Shown: positions 10,044 through 18,835 of the stretch, piece by piece | Numbering within the stretch: position 1 is the first letter of the stretch | Layout of the letters: each line of letters opens with the position of its first letter | Notes under the pieces: generated by a model | The model's database searches: none | What the model was told of the DNA's origin: nothing | The model's input: the letters and a program-made list of their open reading frames with translations, nothing else | Program-made: the position numbers and the translations under genes | Source of the DNA: a candidate division KSB1 bacterium | GTDB lineage: Bacteria > Zhuqueibacterota > Zhuqueibacteria > Zhuqueibacterales > Zhuqueibacteraceae | Reading direction: 5' to 3' | DNA: 64,000 nucleotides | Assembly: GCA_034506255.1 (NCBI GenBank) | Contig: JAPDPX010000007.1 | Coordinates: 248,001 to 312,000 of the forward strand

Positions 10044-11609
10044 ATGGAAGCACCGCCGCCTGTCCACGATGAGTTATCCGGCGCACCATTTGGTCGCCGC
10101 CGCAAAATCGGGTTGTTTGCCGGCCCCATGCTGTTCGCGCTGCTGTTGTGGCCGGCACTGACCCCCGGACTTTCGCCGGAGGCGCGCCGCCTGCTTGCCA
10201 CCAGTTTGTTGATGGCAGTGTGGTGGATCACCGAGGCGATCCCGATGCCGGCCACCGCCCTGCTGCCAATGGTGCTTTTCCCCTTCCTCGGCATTCTGCC
10301 GATGGCGGCGGTGACCGTCAATTACAGCGACGAGATCATCTATCTGTTTTTGGGCGGCTTTTTTCTCGCGATGGCCATGCAACGCTGGAACCTGCACAAG
10401 CGCCTGGCGCTGCACATCATCCGGCGGATCGGCTCCAGCCCCATGCGTCTGGTCCTGGGCTTCATGTGCGCCACTGCCTTTCTTTCGCTGTGGATTTCCA
10501 ACAGTGCCACCACCATGATGATGTATCCCATTACCGCCGCGGTTGTGGCCCAATTGGAGGAGGGCGCAAGCGGAGCGCCGCAGGAGTCCAGAAGTCATCT
10601 GCAAACCTGCTTGATGCTGGGCATTGCTTATGCCGCGAACATTGGCGGCATGGGCACCCTGCTGGGCACCGCGCCCAATTTGATTTTTGCCAGCAATGTG
10701 GAGAAACTGTTTCCCGAGGGTCCCCCGATCGACTTCATCCGGTGGCTAAGCTTCGGCATGCCGGTCGTGATTCTGTTCCTCCCGATCGCCTGGCTGTTGA
10801 TGACACGTGTGCTGTTTCCCGTGGGGCGGATGGATTCCGCCCCAACCCGGGAAGTCATTGCCGCCGAACTGCACAAACTCGGTGGCATGTCGCGTGGCGA
10901 ACGCTTCACCCTGCTCATCTTCGCAGGCGCGACGCTGGCGTGGGTGTTTCGGGTGGATATTGATCTCGGGGTGTTTCGCCTGCCCGGGTGGGCCAGCGCA
11001 CTTGCATTGCATAAAAAGGTGACGGACTCCACCATCGCCATGACGGCCGGCCTGTTGCTGTTCCTGATTCCGACCGATTGGAAGCGCGGGGAATTTTTGC
11101 TCGATTGGCGGACGGCAACCAAAGTGCCGTGGGGAATTTTGCTCTTTTTTGGCGGCGGGCTGGCGGTTTCCAGTGCTTTTGTCAGCACCGGTTTGTCCGT
11201 CTGGATTGGCGAGCGACTGCAACTGCTCGCCGGCCTGCCGCCGCTGGTGGTGATCGTGCTGGTCTGCCTGGCGATTACCTTTTTCACCGAAATCAATTCC
11301 AATACCGCCATGGCCACCATCTTCATGCCGATTGCGGCCGCCACGGCGCAGGCGATGCAGATCAATCCCCTGCCGTTGATGATCGCCGTGGCGATTTCCT
11401 CCTCCTGCGCCTTCATGCTGCCGGTGGCCACGGCGCCGAATGCCATTGTTTTTGCCTCCGGTCACGTCACCGTGCCGCAAATGGCAAAAACCGGTTTCTG
11501 GCTGAATTTGACCGGGGTGGTCATCGTCACGCTGGTGATTTATACCTGCGCCGTGCCGGTGTTTGACATCTCATGGGAACAATTCCCCGACTGGGCGCGG
11601 CCCAAATGA
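10044..11609 (+). CDS. DASS (SLC13) family sodium/anion symporter
   Basis: A 521-residue inner-membrane transporter with about 12 hydrophobic spans, the usual length for the divalent anion:sodium symporter family (dicarboxylates, sulfate or phosphate). Both family signatures are present: SNSATTMMMYPI near residue 155 and FFTEINSNTAMATIFMPI near residue 415. These Ser-Asn-Thr hairpin motifs hold the sodium and carboxylate sites. The N-terminus is a short polar cytoplasmic stretch. The ATG at 10044 has no strong ribosome-binding site. The next gene downstream is glutamate dehydrogenase; C4-C5 dicarboxylate uptake would fit with it, but the substrate cannot be read from sequence. The two genes are 235 bases apart and need not share a transcript. 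Confidence 0.9.
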   Translation: MEAPPPVHDELSGAPFGRRRKIGLFAGPMLFALLLWPALTPGLSPEARRLLATSLLMAVWWITEAIPMPATALLPMVLFPFLGILPMAAVTVNYSDEIIYLFLGGFFLAMAMQRWNLHKRLALHIIRRIGSSPMRLVLGFMCATAFLSLWISNSATTMMMYPITAAVVAQLEEGASGAPQESRSHLQTCLMLGIAYAANIGGMGTLLGTAPNLIFASNVEKLFPEGPPIDFIRWLSFGMPVVILFLPIAWLLMTRVLFPVGRMDSAPTREVIAAELHKLGGMSRGERFTLLIFAGATLAWVFRVDIDLGVFRLPGWASALALHKKVTDSTIAMTAGLLLFLIPTDWKRGEFLLDWRTATKVPWGILLFFGGGLAVSSAFVSTGLSVWIGERLQLLAGLPPLVVIVLVCLAITFFTEINSNTAMATIFMPIAAATAQAMQINPLPLMIAVAISSSCAFMLPVATAPNAIVFASGHVTVPQMAKTGFWLNLTGVVIVTLVIYTCAVPVFDISWEQFPDWARPK

Positions 11610-11844
11610 GAGATGACACTGCGAACGAAGATCATACTGGCAATTCGACTCCTGGACTCGTGAGAGGTGACCTGCTGACTGCGGGGCGGGAACGCACGGC
11701 ACCGCCGGCTGCTCTTGCCAGCGCGGTGATCCCCGGCGCAACCCTGCGCTGCATGGGCCGGGGTCTTCCGTGACGAGACACGGGCGAAGCGCCGGTTATC
11801 AAGCAACAATTTGGCCTTGCACTGCAAAATGATGGGAGTTTCGT

Positions 11845-13110
11845 ATGGCACCAACTGCACAACCCGAGTACAATCCCTGGCAATCCGCTCTGACGGTTTA
11901 CGACGAAGCCGCCAAAATCATGGACTTGCAGTATGATTTGTGGCAGCGCGCGCGGCTGCCCGAGCGCGAATTGACCACCCACTTTCCCGTGCGCATGCGC
12001 GATGGCCGCATCCAAATTTTCACCGGTTATCGTGTCCAGCACTGCACGGCGCGCGGCCCGGCCAAGGGCGGCATCCGCTATCATCCCGAGGTGACACTCG
12101 ACGAGGTTCGTGCGCTGGCCACCTGGATGACCTGGAAGTGTGCCGTGGTGAATCTGCCGTTTGGCGGAGGCAAGGGCGGCGTCGTTTGCGATGTCAAAAA
12201 CATGGACATGGGCGAGTTGGAGCGTCTCACCCGGCGCTACGCCACCGAGATCATCCCGATGATCGGCCCGGAGCGCGACATTCCCGCGCCCGATGTCTAC
12301 ACCAACCCGCAGGTGATGGCCTGGATCATGGACACGTACAGCATGATGAAAGGTTACGCCGTGCCCGGTGTGGTCACCGGCAAGCCGCTGTCGATCGGCG
12401 GCTCGCGCGGCCGCAACGAAGCCACGGGGCGCGGCTGCGTCTTCACCATCGCCGAGGCTGCCAACCATCTCAAGCTGAATCTGAAAGACGGCCGCGCGGT
12501 GATTCAGGGGTTTGGCAATGCCGGCACGGTGGCGGCAAAGTACCTGCAATACGAGCATCAGATGCGCATCATTGGCATCTCCGACTCTTCGGTGTGTTTG
12601 TACAACAAGAACGGCATCGACCTGGAGCGGGCTTTCATTCACAAGGAGAAGCATGGCACGCTCAAAGGCTTCGACGGCGCGGAGGCGATCAGCACGGACG
12701 AGCTGCTCACCCTCGAGTGTGAGGTGCTGGTACCGGCGGCCACCGAAAATCAAATCACCCGGCACAATGCCGGCCGTGTTCGCGCCCGCATCATTGCCGA
12801 GGCGGCCAACGGCCCCACCACGCCGGATGCGGACAAGATTCTCGAACAAAAGGGGGTTTTTATTTTGCCCGATATTCTTGCCAATGCCGGCGGGGTGACG
12901 GTGTCCTATTTTGAGTGGGTTCAGGACAATTACCACTTCTTCTGGCGCGAGAGCGATGTCACCTCCTACCTGCGTGAGGTCATGGTCACCAGCTTCCAGG
13001 ATGTTCTTAAGATGAAGCAGAAGTACCAGGTGGGGATGCGGCTGGCCGCCTACATCCTCGGCATCGACCGCGTCACCGAGGCCATTCGCCTGCGCGGCAT
13101 CTATCCGTGA
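11845..13110 (+). CDS. gdhA: Glutamate dehydrogenase (hexameric type)
   Basis: This 421-residue enzyme interconverts glutamate and 2-oxoglutarate plus ammonia with NAD(P)H in the cytoplasm. The length fits the hexameric 415-450 residue class. Visible motifs are the substrate loop ARGPAKGGIRYHP, the catalytic-lysine segment LPFGGGKGG, the aspartate region ERDIPAPDVYTNPQVMAW, and the Rossmann glycine motif VIQGFGNAGTVAAKY. The C-terminal ILANAGGVTVSYFEWVQ is also typical. The start ATG follows ATGGGAGTTTCGT, a good ribosome-binding site. Coenzyme preference (NAD or NADP) cannot be settled by eye. The gene is probably transcribed alone: no gene follows for 520 bases. Confidence 0.95.
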   Translation: MAPTAQPEYNPWQSALTVYDEAAKIMDLQYDLWQRARLPERELTTHFPVRMRDGRIQIFTGYRVQHCTARGPAKGGIRYHPEVTLDEVRALATWMTWKCAVVNLPFGGGKGGVVCDVKNMDMGELERLTRRYATEIIPMIGPERDIPAPDVYTNPQVMAWIMDTYSMMKGYAVPGVVTGKPLSIGGSRGRNEATGRGCVFTIAEAANHLKLNLKDGRAVIQGFGNAGTVAAKYLQYEHQMRIIGISDSSVCLYNKNGIDLERAFIHKEKHGTLKGFDGAEAISTDELLTLECEVLVPAATENQITRHNAGRVRARIIAEAANGPTTPDADKILEQKGVFILPDILANAGGVTVSYFEWVQDNYHFFWRESDVTSYLREVMVTSFQDVLKMKQKYQVGMRLAAYILGIDRVTEAIRLRGIYP

Positions 13111-13227
13111 CGCGGGCCGCCTGCCTGCCCATGCAGGGCAGGAGGCCTGTGCGGCGACAAGCTTCGCAGTCATGGCAGGTGGGGCGGGGGAATTTGTCAT
13201 GCCCGGATGGGCATCCATCGGGAGGAA

Positions 13228-13270
13228 AACGTCGCGCAGACTTCTCGTCTGCCGGCAGGCATAGTCGTGG
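13228..13270 (+). repeat. Dispersed palindromic repeat, copy 2
   Basis: GTCGCGCAGACTTCTCGTCT followed by GCCGGCAGGCATAGTCGTGG. It shares the GCGCAGAC core and the arm order of the copies at 5537 and 43969 but is more diverged. Confidence 0.5.
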
Positions 13271-13272
13271 TA

Positions 13273-13348
13273 TTTGGGGGACACAGATGAACGCTGATGA
13301 CCGCTGACTTTTGTGTCTGCGATCGTCGGCGAAAATCTGTGTCCCAAA
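13273..13348. repeat. Inverted repeat element with GGGACACAGAT arms
   Basis: The left arm TTTGGGGGACACAGAT (13273-13288) pairs with the right arm ATCTGTGTCCCAAA (13334-13347). The loop contains GAACGCTGATGACCGCTGAC. From memory, elements with these words recur in the spacers of many environmental genomes. Confidence 0.6.
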
Positions 13349-13415
13349 AAGCTTCGCAGGCATGATCGTTTCTTCCGCGTAATTTGCCGTGCCGTGCGCA
13401 GCAGGCCGCATGATG

Positions 13416-13482
13416 AAAATGCAGCGCAGACATCTTGTCTTCCGGCAGACTGCAAACCTGCGCTACGGCATTTTCGTGGAAA
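13416..13482 (+). repeat. Dispersed palindromic repeat, copy 3 (long form)
   Basis: It contains GCGCAGACATCTTGTCTTCC and, at its end, CCTGCGCTACGGCATTTTCG. The second part recurs almost unchanged at 61321-61343, so the unit seems to have two modules. Confidence 0.6.
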
Positions 13483-13631
13483 CTTTGCAATGGGCTTTGC
13501 CCCGCAAATACTGCCCACCCAGCGGCAGCCGCCACTGGGTGATTTTTTCGGATTGCGCCCGCCGCCAGCCACAGTGACGGGACGGATCATCTCCCCACAT
13601 TATTCTTGCAACAGCATCAGAAGGACTCGAC

Positions 13632-15560
13632 ATGCAAACGCTTGCCTCGGCCGGCATGGCTGCAAGGAATTTGCAGCGGCTGCCGTTCCACTCTCCAAAA
13701 ATCACATGCGCCGCCAGCCTGCTTGTGGGCGCGCTCATCCTCACCGCCTTCTGCCAGGCGCAGACACAACCGGATTCCGGCAACGCTGCGACAAACGAGA
13801 TTGAACTGCGCGGCCAGTTGCTGCTGATGCATTTTGTCGAACAGGAGCGCCAGCCCAGCTTTGCGGGCGTGGCCGCCCGCTATGCCACCGGCGAGCGCGT
13901 TTCCGAAGCGCACCGCATGCTGGGCGAACTGCTGGCCCGGCCTTCGACCGCGCCTGCGGATGCCTTTTATCGCGTGGCGATCTATCTCTTTGGCCGCCAG
14001 AACCTGCCTTATGCCCTGGCTGAAAGCATCAAGCGTTCGCTCGCCGAGGTGCCGACCCGGCGGGGAGAGGCGGAACACCAGTGGCACATGTATCATGCGG
14101 CGCTGCTGCTGGCGGCAGAGACCTGGCCGGACACCCCGGCCGAGCAGTGGTTCAACGGCAAATCTTCCGCGGAAAATCTGCTGGAAGCCAAGAGCTATTT
14201 CAACGCCTGGATCACACAATTGGTGGAAAACGGCCAGAGCGAATATGATTCGCCGCAGTTCATGCCCGCCTTCTTTGCCACCCTCGCACTCATGCATGAA
14301 TTCACCCGCGACGATCTGTTTCGCAAACGCCTCAAAGTGGTGCTGAATCTGATCATGCTCGATTTTGCCTCGGAACATTTGGACGGCCTGTATGCCGGCG
14401 CGCACAGCCGCATCTCCGAGGCGCAAATCATGTCACCGCGCGAGGCGTTGAGTGCGGGCTTTGCCTGGCTCTATTTCGGCGCCGGCAAAATGGTGCCCAG
14501 CCCGGAATTGTTGTTTGCCTCGCTCAGCAGCTTCGAGCTGGCCAGTGTGATTCGGGAACTGGCCACCAACCGCGACCCCCTGGGCGGCTATGTGCATCGC
14601 GAGCGCAAACGCGCCGCCCGTTTTTTGCGCTCCCCCGCCCATCAGGAAGCAACGGTGTGCAAATACAACTACATCACCAGGCAGTACATTCTCGGTTCGC
14701 ATCAGGGTGGTTTATTTTACCCCGCCCACCAACACTCCTGGGGTCTTACCTATCTCGCCCAAACCGACGAGCGGCCGACCCTGTTCATCTCCTGTCCTTC
14801 CGCCAGTGCCTCTGAGCTGGCGCTGTTTCATGCCGACGAGCCGCGCGTGCTGCTGGCGGAAGCCGGCTCGCCGCGCCACCGCCGCAGCCAGGAATCAGGC
14901 TTGACCGGTGCCTCGGCGTATGAAAGATTGTTCCAGCATCGCAATGTCCTGCTCGGCCTGTATGACACTCCCGACTCACTGCGTCAGGTGCGTTTGCACG
15001 GCTTTTTCTCGGACGATTTGCAGGATCTATCCGTGACCACCGGCGGCGGCAACAGCCTGCTGCCGGGAGAATGGATTTTCTGCCGGGCAGCCGAGACTTT
15101 CATCGCGGTGCTGCCCATGCAGCCTTTTCGTTTTGAAAAGATTGCGGGCGGCCGGCTGTTTGTTTCCGAAGGCCCCCGCAATGGCTTCGTGATCGAAGTC
15201 AGCACGCCGCTGGAGAATGCCAGCTTTGAAGAGTTTCAACGCCGGGTGCGGGAAGTGGCCAACCTGACGGTCGACCAGGACGCCGGGGCCACCCGGGTGC
15301 GATACACCACCAGCTATGGCGACCGCATGTTGTTTTCGTACAATGCCGCCACCGGCGCCGTGCGCCGCCTGCTCAACGGCCTGCCGGTAACGGCGGAAAC
15401 CTGCCCCCTGTTCGAAAGCCAGTTCATGCGCTACTTTCCCGACCAGCGGCGGCTGGTGTTGCGCCTCAACAACCAGTGGCTCGAGCTCGATTTTGCGAAA
15501 TGGGAGGTCAACCAGGGTTACAGCGAGATCACGAATGAGTTGCGGGGTGAATGGCGCTGA
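13632..15560 (+). CDS. Predicted secreted protein, toroid plus beta-sandwich, unknown function
   Basis: A 642-residue protein with an N-terminal signal segment (AASLLVGALILTAFCQAQ, cleavage near residue 44). The start ATG follows AGAAGGACTCGAC. Residues 60-340 are helical and repeat-like (YRVAIYLFGRQNLPYALAES, HQWHMYHAALLLAAETW). Residues 340-640 are mainly beta, with a conserved-looking turn YILGSHQGGLFYPAHQHSWG. This order resembles the helical-toroid plus beta-sandwich plan of polysaccharide lyases and heparinase-like proteins, and the His/Tyr-rich loop would suit an active site. That comparison is structural inference; I cannot assign a family. The sequence is complete and undamaged, with long spacers on both sides suggesting its own transcript. 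Confidence 0.65.
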   Translation: MQTLASAGMAARNLQRLPFHSPKITCAASLLVGALILTAFCQAQTQPDSGNAATNEIELRGQLLLMHFVEQERQPSFAGVAARYATGERVSEAHRMLGELLARPSTAPADAFYRVAIYLFGRQNLPYALAESIKRSLAEVPTRRGEAEHQWHMYHAALLLAAETWPDTPAEQWFNGKSSAENLLEAKSYFNAWITQLVENGQSEYDSPQFMPAFFATLALMHEFTRDDLFRKRLKVVLNLIMLDFASEHLDGLYAGAHSRISEAQIMSPREALSAGFAWLYFGAGKMVPSPELLFASLSSFELASVIRELATNRDPLGGYVHRERKRAARFLRSPAHQEATVCKYNYITRQYILGSHQGGLFYPAHQHSWGLTYLAQTDERPTLFISCPSASASELALFHADEPRVLLAEAGSPRHRRSQESGLTGASAYERLFQHRNVLLGLYDTPDSLRQVRLHGFFSDDLQDLSVTTGGGNSLLPGEWIFCRAAETFIAVLPMQPFRFEKIAGGRLFVSEGPRNGFVIEVSTPLENASFEEFQRRVREVANLTVDQDAGATRVRYTTSYGDRMLFSYNAATGAVRRLLNGLPVTAETCPLFESQFMRYFPDQRRLVLRLNNQWLELDFAKWEVNQGYSEITNELRGEWR

Positions 15561-15901
15561 CGCGAAACGACAAGCCGGCCACGCTGCCGGGGGCGGACGC
15601 ACGGCCAGTACGATGCCAAGTGCCATGCCAGATTAAAGCTTGCTTTCGAGGCACTCCCTGGTTATATTTTTTGCCATTCGATCGTGTGGTGCGCCGCCAC
15701 GAAGCGAATACGCCGGCAAAATGGTGAATGCGGACGAATCTGGTGAGCCGGCGGGCCGCCGCGCCAGGCGCTGCACGAGCTTTGCCGACCGGCCACGGCC
15801 ACAAACCACCCGCCCATGGCAGCAAGTGCGCACCGTCGTTCCATGTCCTGGTTTTTGCATAAGCAGATTTGTCTGAAATCTCAAGGGAGGAGGAAGAAGA
15901 A
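15561..15901. other. Intergenic spacer with candidate promoter
   Basis: No gene is supported here. It holds a sigma-70-like promoter (15640-15668) and the strong ribosome-binding site AGGGAGGAGG (15884-15893) that decides the start of the next gene. Confidence 0.55.
15640..15668 (+). promoter_or_regulatory. Candidate sigma-70 promoter for the palmitoyltransferase-like gene
   Basis: TTGCTT (15640-15645) and TATATT (15663-15668) are separated by 17 bases. It would leave a leader of about 230 bases. By sequence match only. Confidence 0.35.
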
Positions 15902-17086
15902 TTGGATTTGTTTGACAAGTGTCGCAAATTCACCCGCGCACAAGAAGCGATTGCGGAGGGCTGGTATCCCTACTTTCAAGCCATTTCCTCGGGCGCCGAT
16001 ATCGAAGTCACCATCAAGGGCCACCGTCTGATCATGGCGGGCTCCAACAATTACCTCGGACTCACCCAGGATCCCCGCGTCAAGGAAGCCGTCATCAAAG
16101 CGGTGCAAGAATTCGGCTCGGGCTGCACCGGCTCCCGCTTTCTCAACGGCACGCTGGAATTGCATGAGGAACTCGAACGCCGGCTGGCGAAATTCATGAA
16201 ACGGGAGGCGGCGTTGTGCTTTTCCACCGGCTTTCAAACCAATTTGGGGGTGATCAGCACCCTGGTGGGCAAAGGTGATGTGATTTTGGCCGATCGCGCC
16301 GACCATGCCAGCATCGTCGACGGCTGCCGGCTGTCGTTTGGACATGTCACCCGCTATCGCCACAACGACATGGCAGACCTGGAGCGGCTGCTGCGCAAGC
16401 ATGAAAATGCGCCGGGCAAGCTCATCGTGGTCGATGGCGTGTTCAGCATGGAGGGGGACATTGTCGACCTGCCCAGTCTGGTGCAACTGGCGGAGAAATA
16501 TCAGGCCCGCATTTTGGTGGATGATGCGCACTCCATTGGCGTGCTGGGTAAACACGGCCGCGGCACCGGCGAGCACTTTGGCCTGGAGGATAAAGTCGAT
16601 CTCGTGCTGGGCACCTTCAGCAAGTCCTTTGCCTCAATTGGGGGCTTTGTCGCCGGCGATGCCTACGTGATCGACTACATCAAGCATCACGCCCGTTCGC
16701 TGATTTTTTCCGCCAGCATGCCACCGGCCGCCACGGCCGCGGTGCTCGCCTCGCTGACCATTCTGGAGCAGGAGCCGGAGCGGCTGGAACGGCTGTGGCG
16801 CAACGTGCGCAAAGTGAAGCGTGCCTTCGACGAATTGGGCTTCAACACCGGCCGCACCCAAACGCCGATCATCCCCATTCACGTGGGCGAAGATCGCAAG
16901 ACCTTCGACTTTTGGCAGTTGCTTTTCCAAAACGGCATTTTCACCAACCCTGTCATCTCCCCCGCCGTGCCCGCCGGTCAGGGCTTGATTCGTACCAGCT
17001 ACATGGCGACGCACACCGATGAGCATCTCGATCATATCATCGCGACTTGCGCGCGCGTGGGACGGCAGTTCGGGTTGATTCCCTGA
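15902..17086 (+). CDS. Serine palmitoyltransferase-like alpha-oxoamine synthase
   Basis: This 394-residue cytoplasmic PLP enzyme condenses an acyl thioester with an amino acid; in this subfamily usually palmitoyl donor plus serine, the first step of sphingolipid synthesis. Seen in sequence: SNNYLGLTQDPRV, the pocket GSGCTGSRFLNGT, the PLP aspartate in VDDAHSIGVLG, and the Schiff-base lysine (K241) in GTFSKSFASIGG. I chose the TTG at 15902 because AGGGAGGAGG ends nine bases before it; an upstream TTG at 15869 would add eleven Glu-rich residues encoded by that very site. Relatives are 8-amino-7-oxononanoate synthase and 2-amino-3-ketobutyrate CoA ligase. The neighbouring GNAT-like gene and absence of biotin genes favour the sphingolipid role, but this remains inference. 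Confidence 0.8.
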   Translation: MDLFDKCRKFTRAQEAIAEGWYPYFQAISSGADIEVTIKGHRLIMAGSNNYLGLTQDPRVKEAVIKAVQEFGSGCTGSRFLNGTLELHEELERRLAKFMKREAALCFSTGFQTNLGVISTLVGKGDVILADRADHASIVDGCRLSFGHVTRYRHNDMADLERLLRKHENAPGKLIVVDGVFSMEGDIVDLPSLVQLAEKYQARILVDDAHSIGVLGKHGRGTGEHFGLEDKVDLVLGTFSKSFASIGGFVAGDAYVIDYIKHHARSLIFSASMPPAATAAVLASLTILEQEPERLERLWRNVRKVKRAFDELGFNTGRTQTPIIPIHVGEDRKTFDFWQLLFQNGIFTNPVISPAVPAGQGLIRTSYMATHTDEHLDHIIATCARVGRQFGLIP

Positions 17087-17113
17087 ACCCGCCGGCAGAC
17101 GGCTCACCCTTTT

Positions 17114-17136
17114 CTGCCACGGCCGCTCCGTGGCAG
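17114..17136. terminator. Hairpin between the palmitoyltransferase-like and GNAT-like genes
   Basis: CTGCCACGG pairs perfectly with CCGTGGCAG around CCGCT. It lacks a following T run, so it may attenuate or stabilise the transcript rather than end it. Confidence 0.4.
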
Positions 17137-17248
17137 AGTTCCCGCTTTTCCGGATTGTAAGCCCCAGGAAGCAGACACATTCCACCTGCAGGTTGTCACG
17201 CCCTGCTGCGAGCACGAAACGCTCTCGGCCAACTTCGCGGAGGGAGCC

Positions 17249-18370
17249 TTGCCAACCATCGAGATTGTTCCTGTTGACAATGCCCGCCGGCTGCGGGAGT
17301 TCATCCTGCTGCCCTGGCAGATCTATCGCGGCAATCCCCATTGGGTGCCCCCCCTGATCATGGACATGAAGAACCTGCTCAACCGCGACAAGCATCCCTT
17401 CTTTCAACATTCCGAAGCGGAGTTCTTCCTGGCACGCCGCAAGGGCGAACTGGCCGGCCGCATTGCCGCCATCCTCAACAACAACCACAATCGCTTTCAC
17501 CAGGAGCACTGCGCCTTCTTCGGCTTTTTTGAAACGATCCCGGATCAGGAGGTCGCCAACGCCCTGCTGGACACCGCCGCCAACTGGGCGCGGCAAAAGG
17601 GCATGACGAATCTGCGCGGGCCGGCCAATTATTCTTCCAATGAAACCTGGGGATTGCTGGTGGAGGGTTTCGACCGGCCGCCAGTGATCATGATGACCTA
17701 CAACCCCGACTATTACGTGACGCTGCTGGAGCAGGCCGGCTTTCGCAAAGCGATGGAGCTCTATGCCTGGTACATGGACAAAAGCACGCCGCTGAATCCC
17801 AGAATCCAGCGCCTCGGCGAGAAAGTGCTCGGCGAACAGGGCCTCACCATTCGCACTCTGGACCGCCGGCGCTTCTGGCAGGAAGTGGAAATCGTCAAGA
17901 AAATCTACAATGATGCCTGGAGCAGGAACTGGGGTTTCGTGCCGATGACCGACACGGAATTCGAGTTCATGGCGCGGGAATTGAAACCGGTGGTGGATCC
18001 GCGACTCGTGCTCTTTGCCGAGAAGCAGGGTGAACCGGTGGGCTTCTCACTTTCCCTGCCGGATTTCAATCTGGCGCTGCACAAGATCAACGGCCGTTTG
18101 TTGCCCTTTGGCCTCTTCAAGGTGCTTTATCACGCCCGCCGGATCCGCACCCTGCGGGTGTTGACACTCGGGGTGATCCGGCGGCTGCAGAATGTGAGCG
18201 GTATCGGCTCCGCGCTTTACATGGAAACTTACCGGCGGGGCATTGCAGCAGGATTCGACAGCGGGGAGTTTTCCTGGACGCTTGAGACCAACCTTCCCAT
18301 CAATCGCGGCATGCAACTGCTGGGGGCCAAACTCTACAAAAAGTACCGCCTTTACGAAAAGCCGCTTTAA
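17249..18370 (+). CDS. GNAT-fold acyltransferase-like protein (YghO-like), partner of the palmitoyltransferase-like gene
   Basis: A 373-residue soluble protein of a conserved FCB family annotated as GNAT or YghO-like. The TTG start follows GGAGGG four bases upstream. Recognisable stretches are LPWQIYRGNPHWVPPLI near residue 25, GRIAAILNNNHNRFH near 70, LRGPANYSSNETWGLL near 130 and the C-terminal LETNLPINRGMQLLGAKLYK, which resembles the acetyl-CoA-site end of GNAT domains. Known members often sit beside serine palmitoyltransferase, and bacterial ceramide synthase is itself reported to be a GNAT-type enzyme. An N-acyl transfer step in sphingolipid synthesis is therefore plausible, but the activity of this family is not something I can confirm from sequence. 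Confidence 0.7.
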   Translation: MPTIEIVPVDNARRLREFILLPWQIYRGNPHWVPPLIMDMKNLLNRDKHPFFQHSEAEFFLARRKGELAGRIAAILNNNHNRFHQEHCAFFGFFETIPDQEVANALLDTAANWARQKGMTNLRGPANYSSNETWGLLVEGFDRPPVIMMTYNPDYYVTLLEQAGFRKAMELYAWYMDKSTPLNPRIQRLGEKVLGEQGLTIRTLDRRRFWQEVEIVKKIYNDAWSRNWGFVPMTDTEFEFMARELKPVVDPRLVLFAEKQGEPVGFSLSLPDFNLALHKINGRLLPFGLFKVLYHARRIRTLRVLTLGVIRRLQNVSGIGSALYMETYRRGIAAGFDSGEFSWTLETNLPINRGMQLLGAKLYKKYRLYEKPL

Positions 18371-18484
18371 ACGTATGGACGCAGTACTGCCGGTCGCGCG
18401 CCGGTGCGGGCGTGGCTCAGCGCGGCTGCTGATCCGCAGGTGGGGAGGCCGGCGTCGGAAGCAAGCGCTTCTCGCGGGCGCTGC

Positions 18485-18835
18485 TCAGGAGAGCCAGTAG
18501 AGGAAACGGCCGCAGTTTTCGCAGGTGAGGACTTCCTGATCGGTGCGGCCGTGCGTGGTGAGGGCGGTCGGCACGCGCATGAAGCAGCCCAGACAGGTGT
18601 CGTCCTTGACCGGCACGATCGCGCGTTTGTAGCGGGAACGCAGCCGCTCATAATTGTTGAACAACTGCCTTTTGATTTTGGCTGCCAGCTCTTCGCGGGC
18701 GCGGCCCAACGTGGTCTTGCCCTCGTTGTCCACCTCGAAGCCGAGCGCTTTGACTTCCTCGATCTCTTTGAGCATGATGTCGAGGTCCTGCAGCGCCACC
18801 AGGAATTCGATCTGGGTTTGGATTTTTTCAGCCAT
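18485..18835 (-). CDS. Short C4 zinc-ribbon protein (zf-RING_7 / CT398 type)
   Basis: A 116-residue protein with a predicted coiled coil (residues 5-65, rich in Leu, Glu and Lys) and a C-terminal zinc ribbon, CLGC...CENC, in the order C-x2-C then C-x2-C. Family members are normally about 230-250 residues with a much longer helical hairpin, so this is a shortened form. Its start ATG overlaps the stop of the upstream PTS gene by one base (TAATG), which implies translational coupling. It is the last gene of the manC operon and converges on the plus-strand GNAT-like gene. The function of the family is poorly defined (nucleic-acid or flagellar roles have been suggested). Domain call good, role unknown. 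Confidence 0.75.
   Translation of the reverse strand: MAEKIQTQIEFLVALQDLDIMLKEIEEVKALGFEVDNEGKTTLGRAREELAAKIKRQLFNNYERLRSRYKRAIVPVKDDTCLGCFMRVPTALTTHGRTDQEVLTCENCGRFLYWLS

Larger units (their letters stand above)
13111..13631. other. Repeat-rich intergenic spacer
   Basis: No gene is supported in these 521 bases. Just after the gdhA stop a GC-rich hairpin (GCCTGCCTGCCC / GGGCAGGAGGC, about 13120-13150) lacks a T run. The rest is mostly repeats: two copies of the dispersed palindromic family (13228-13270, 13416-13482) and a separate inverted repeat (13273-13348). Confidence 0.65.

Noticed and set aside
13111..13631. CRISPR-like array after gdhA
   Set aside because: The repeated words are inverted and unevenly spaced, without regular repeat-spacer units; they belong to two palindromic repeat families.
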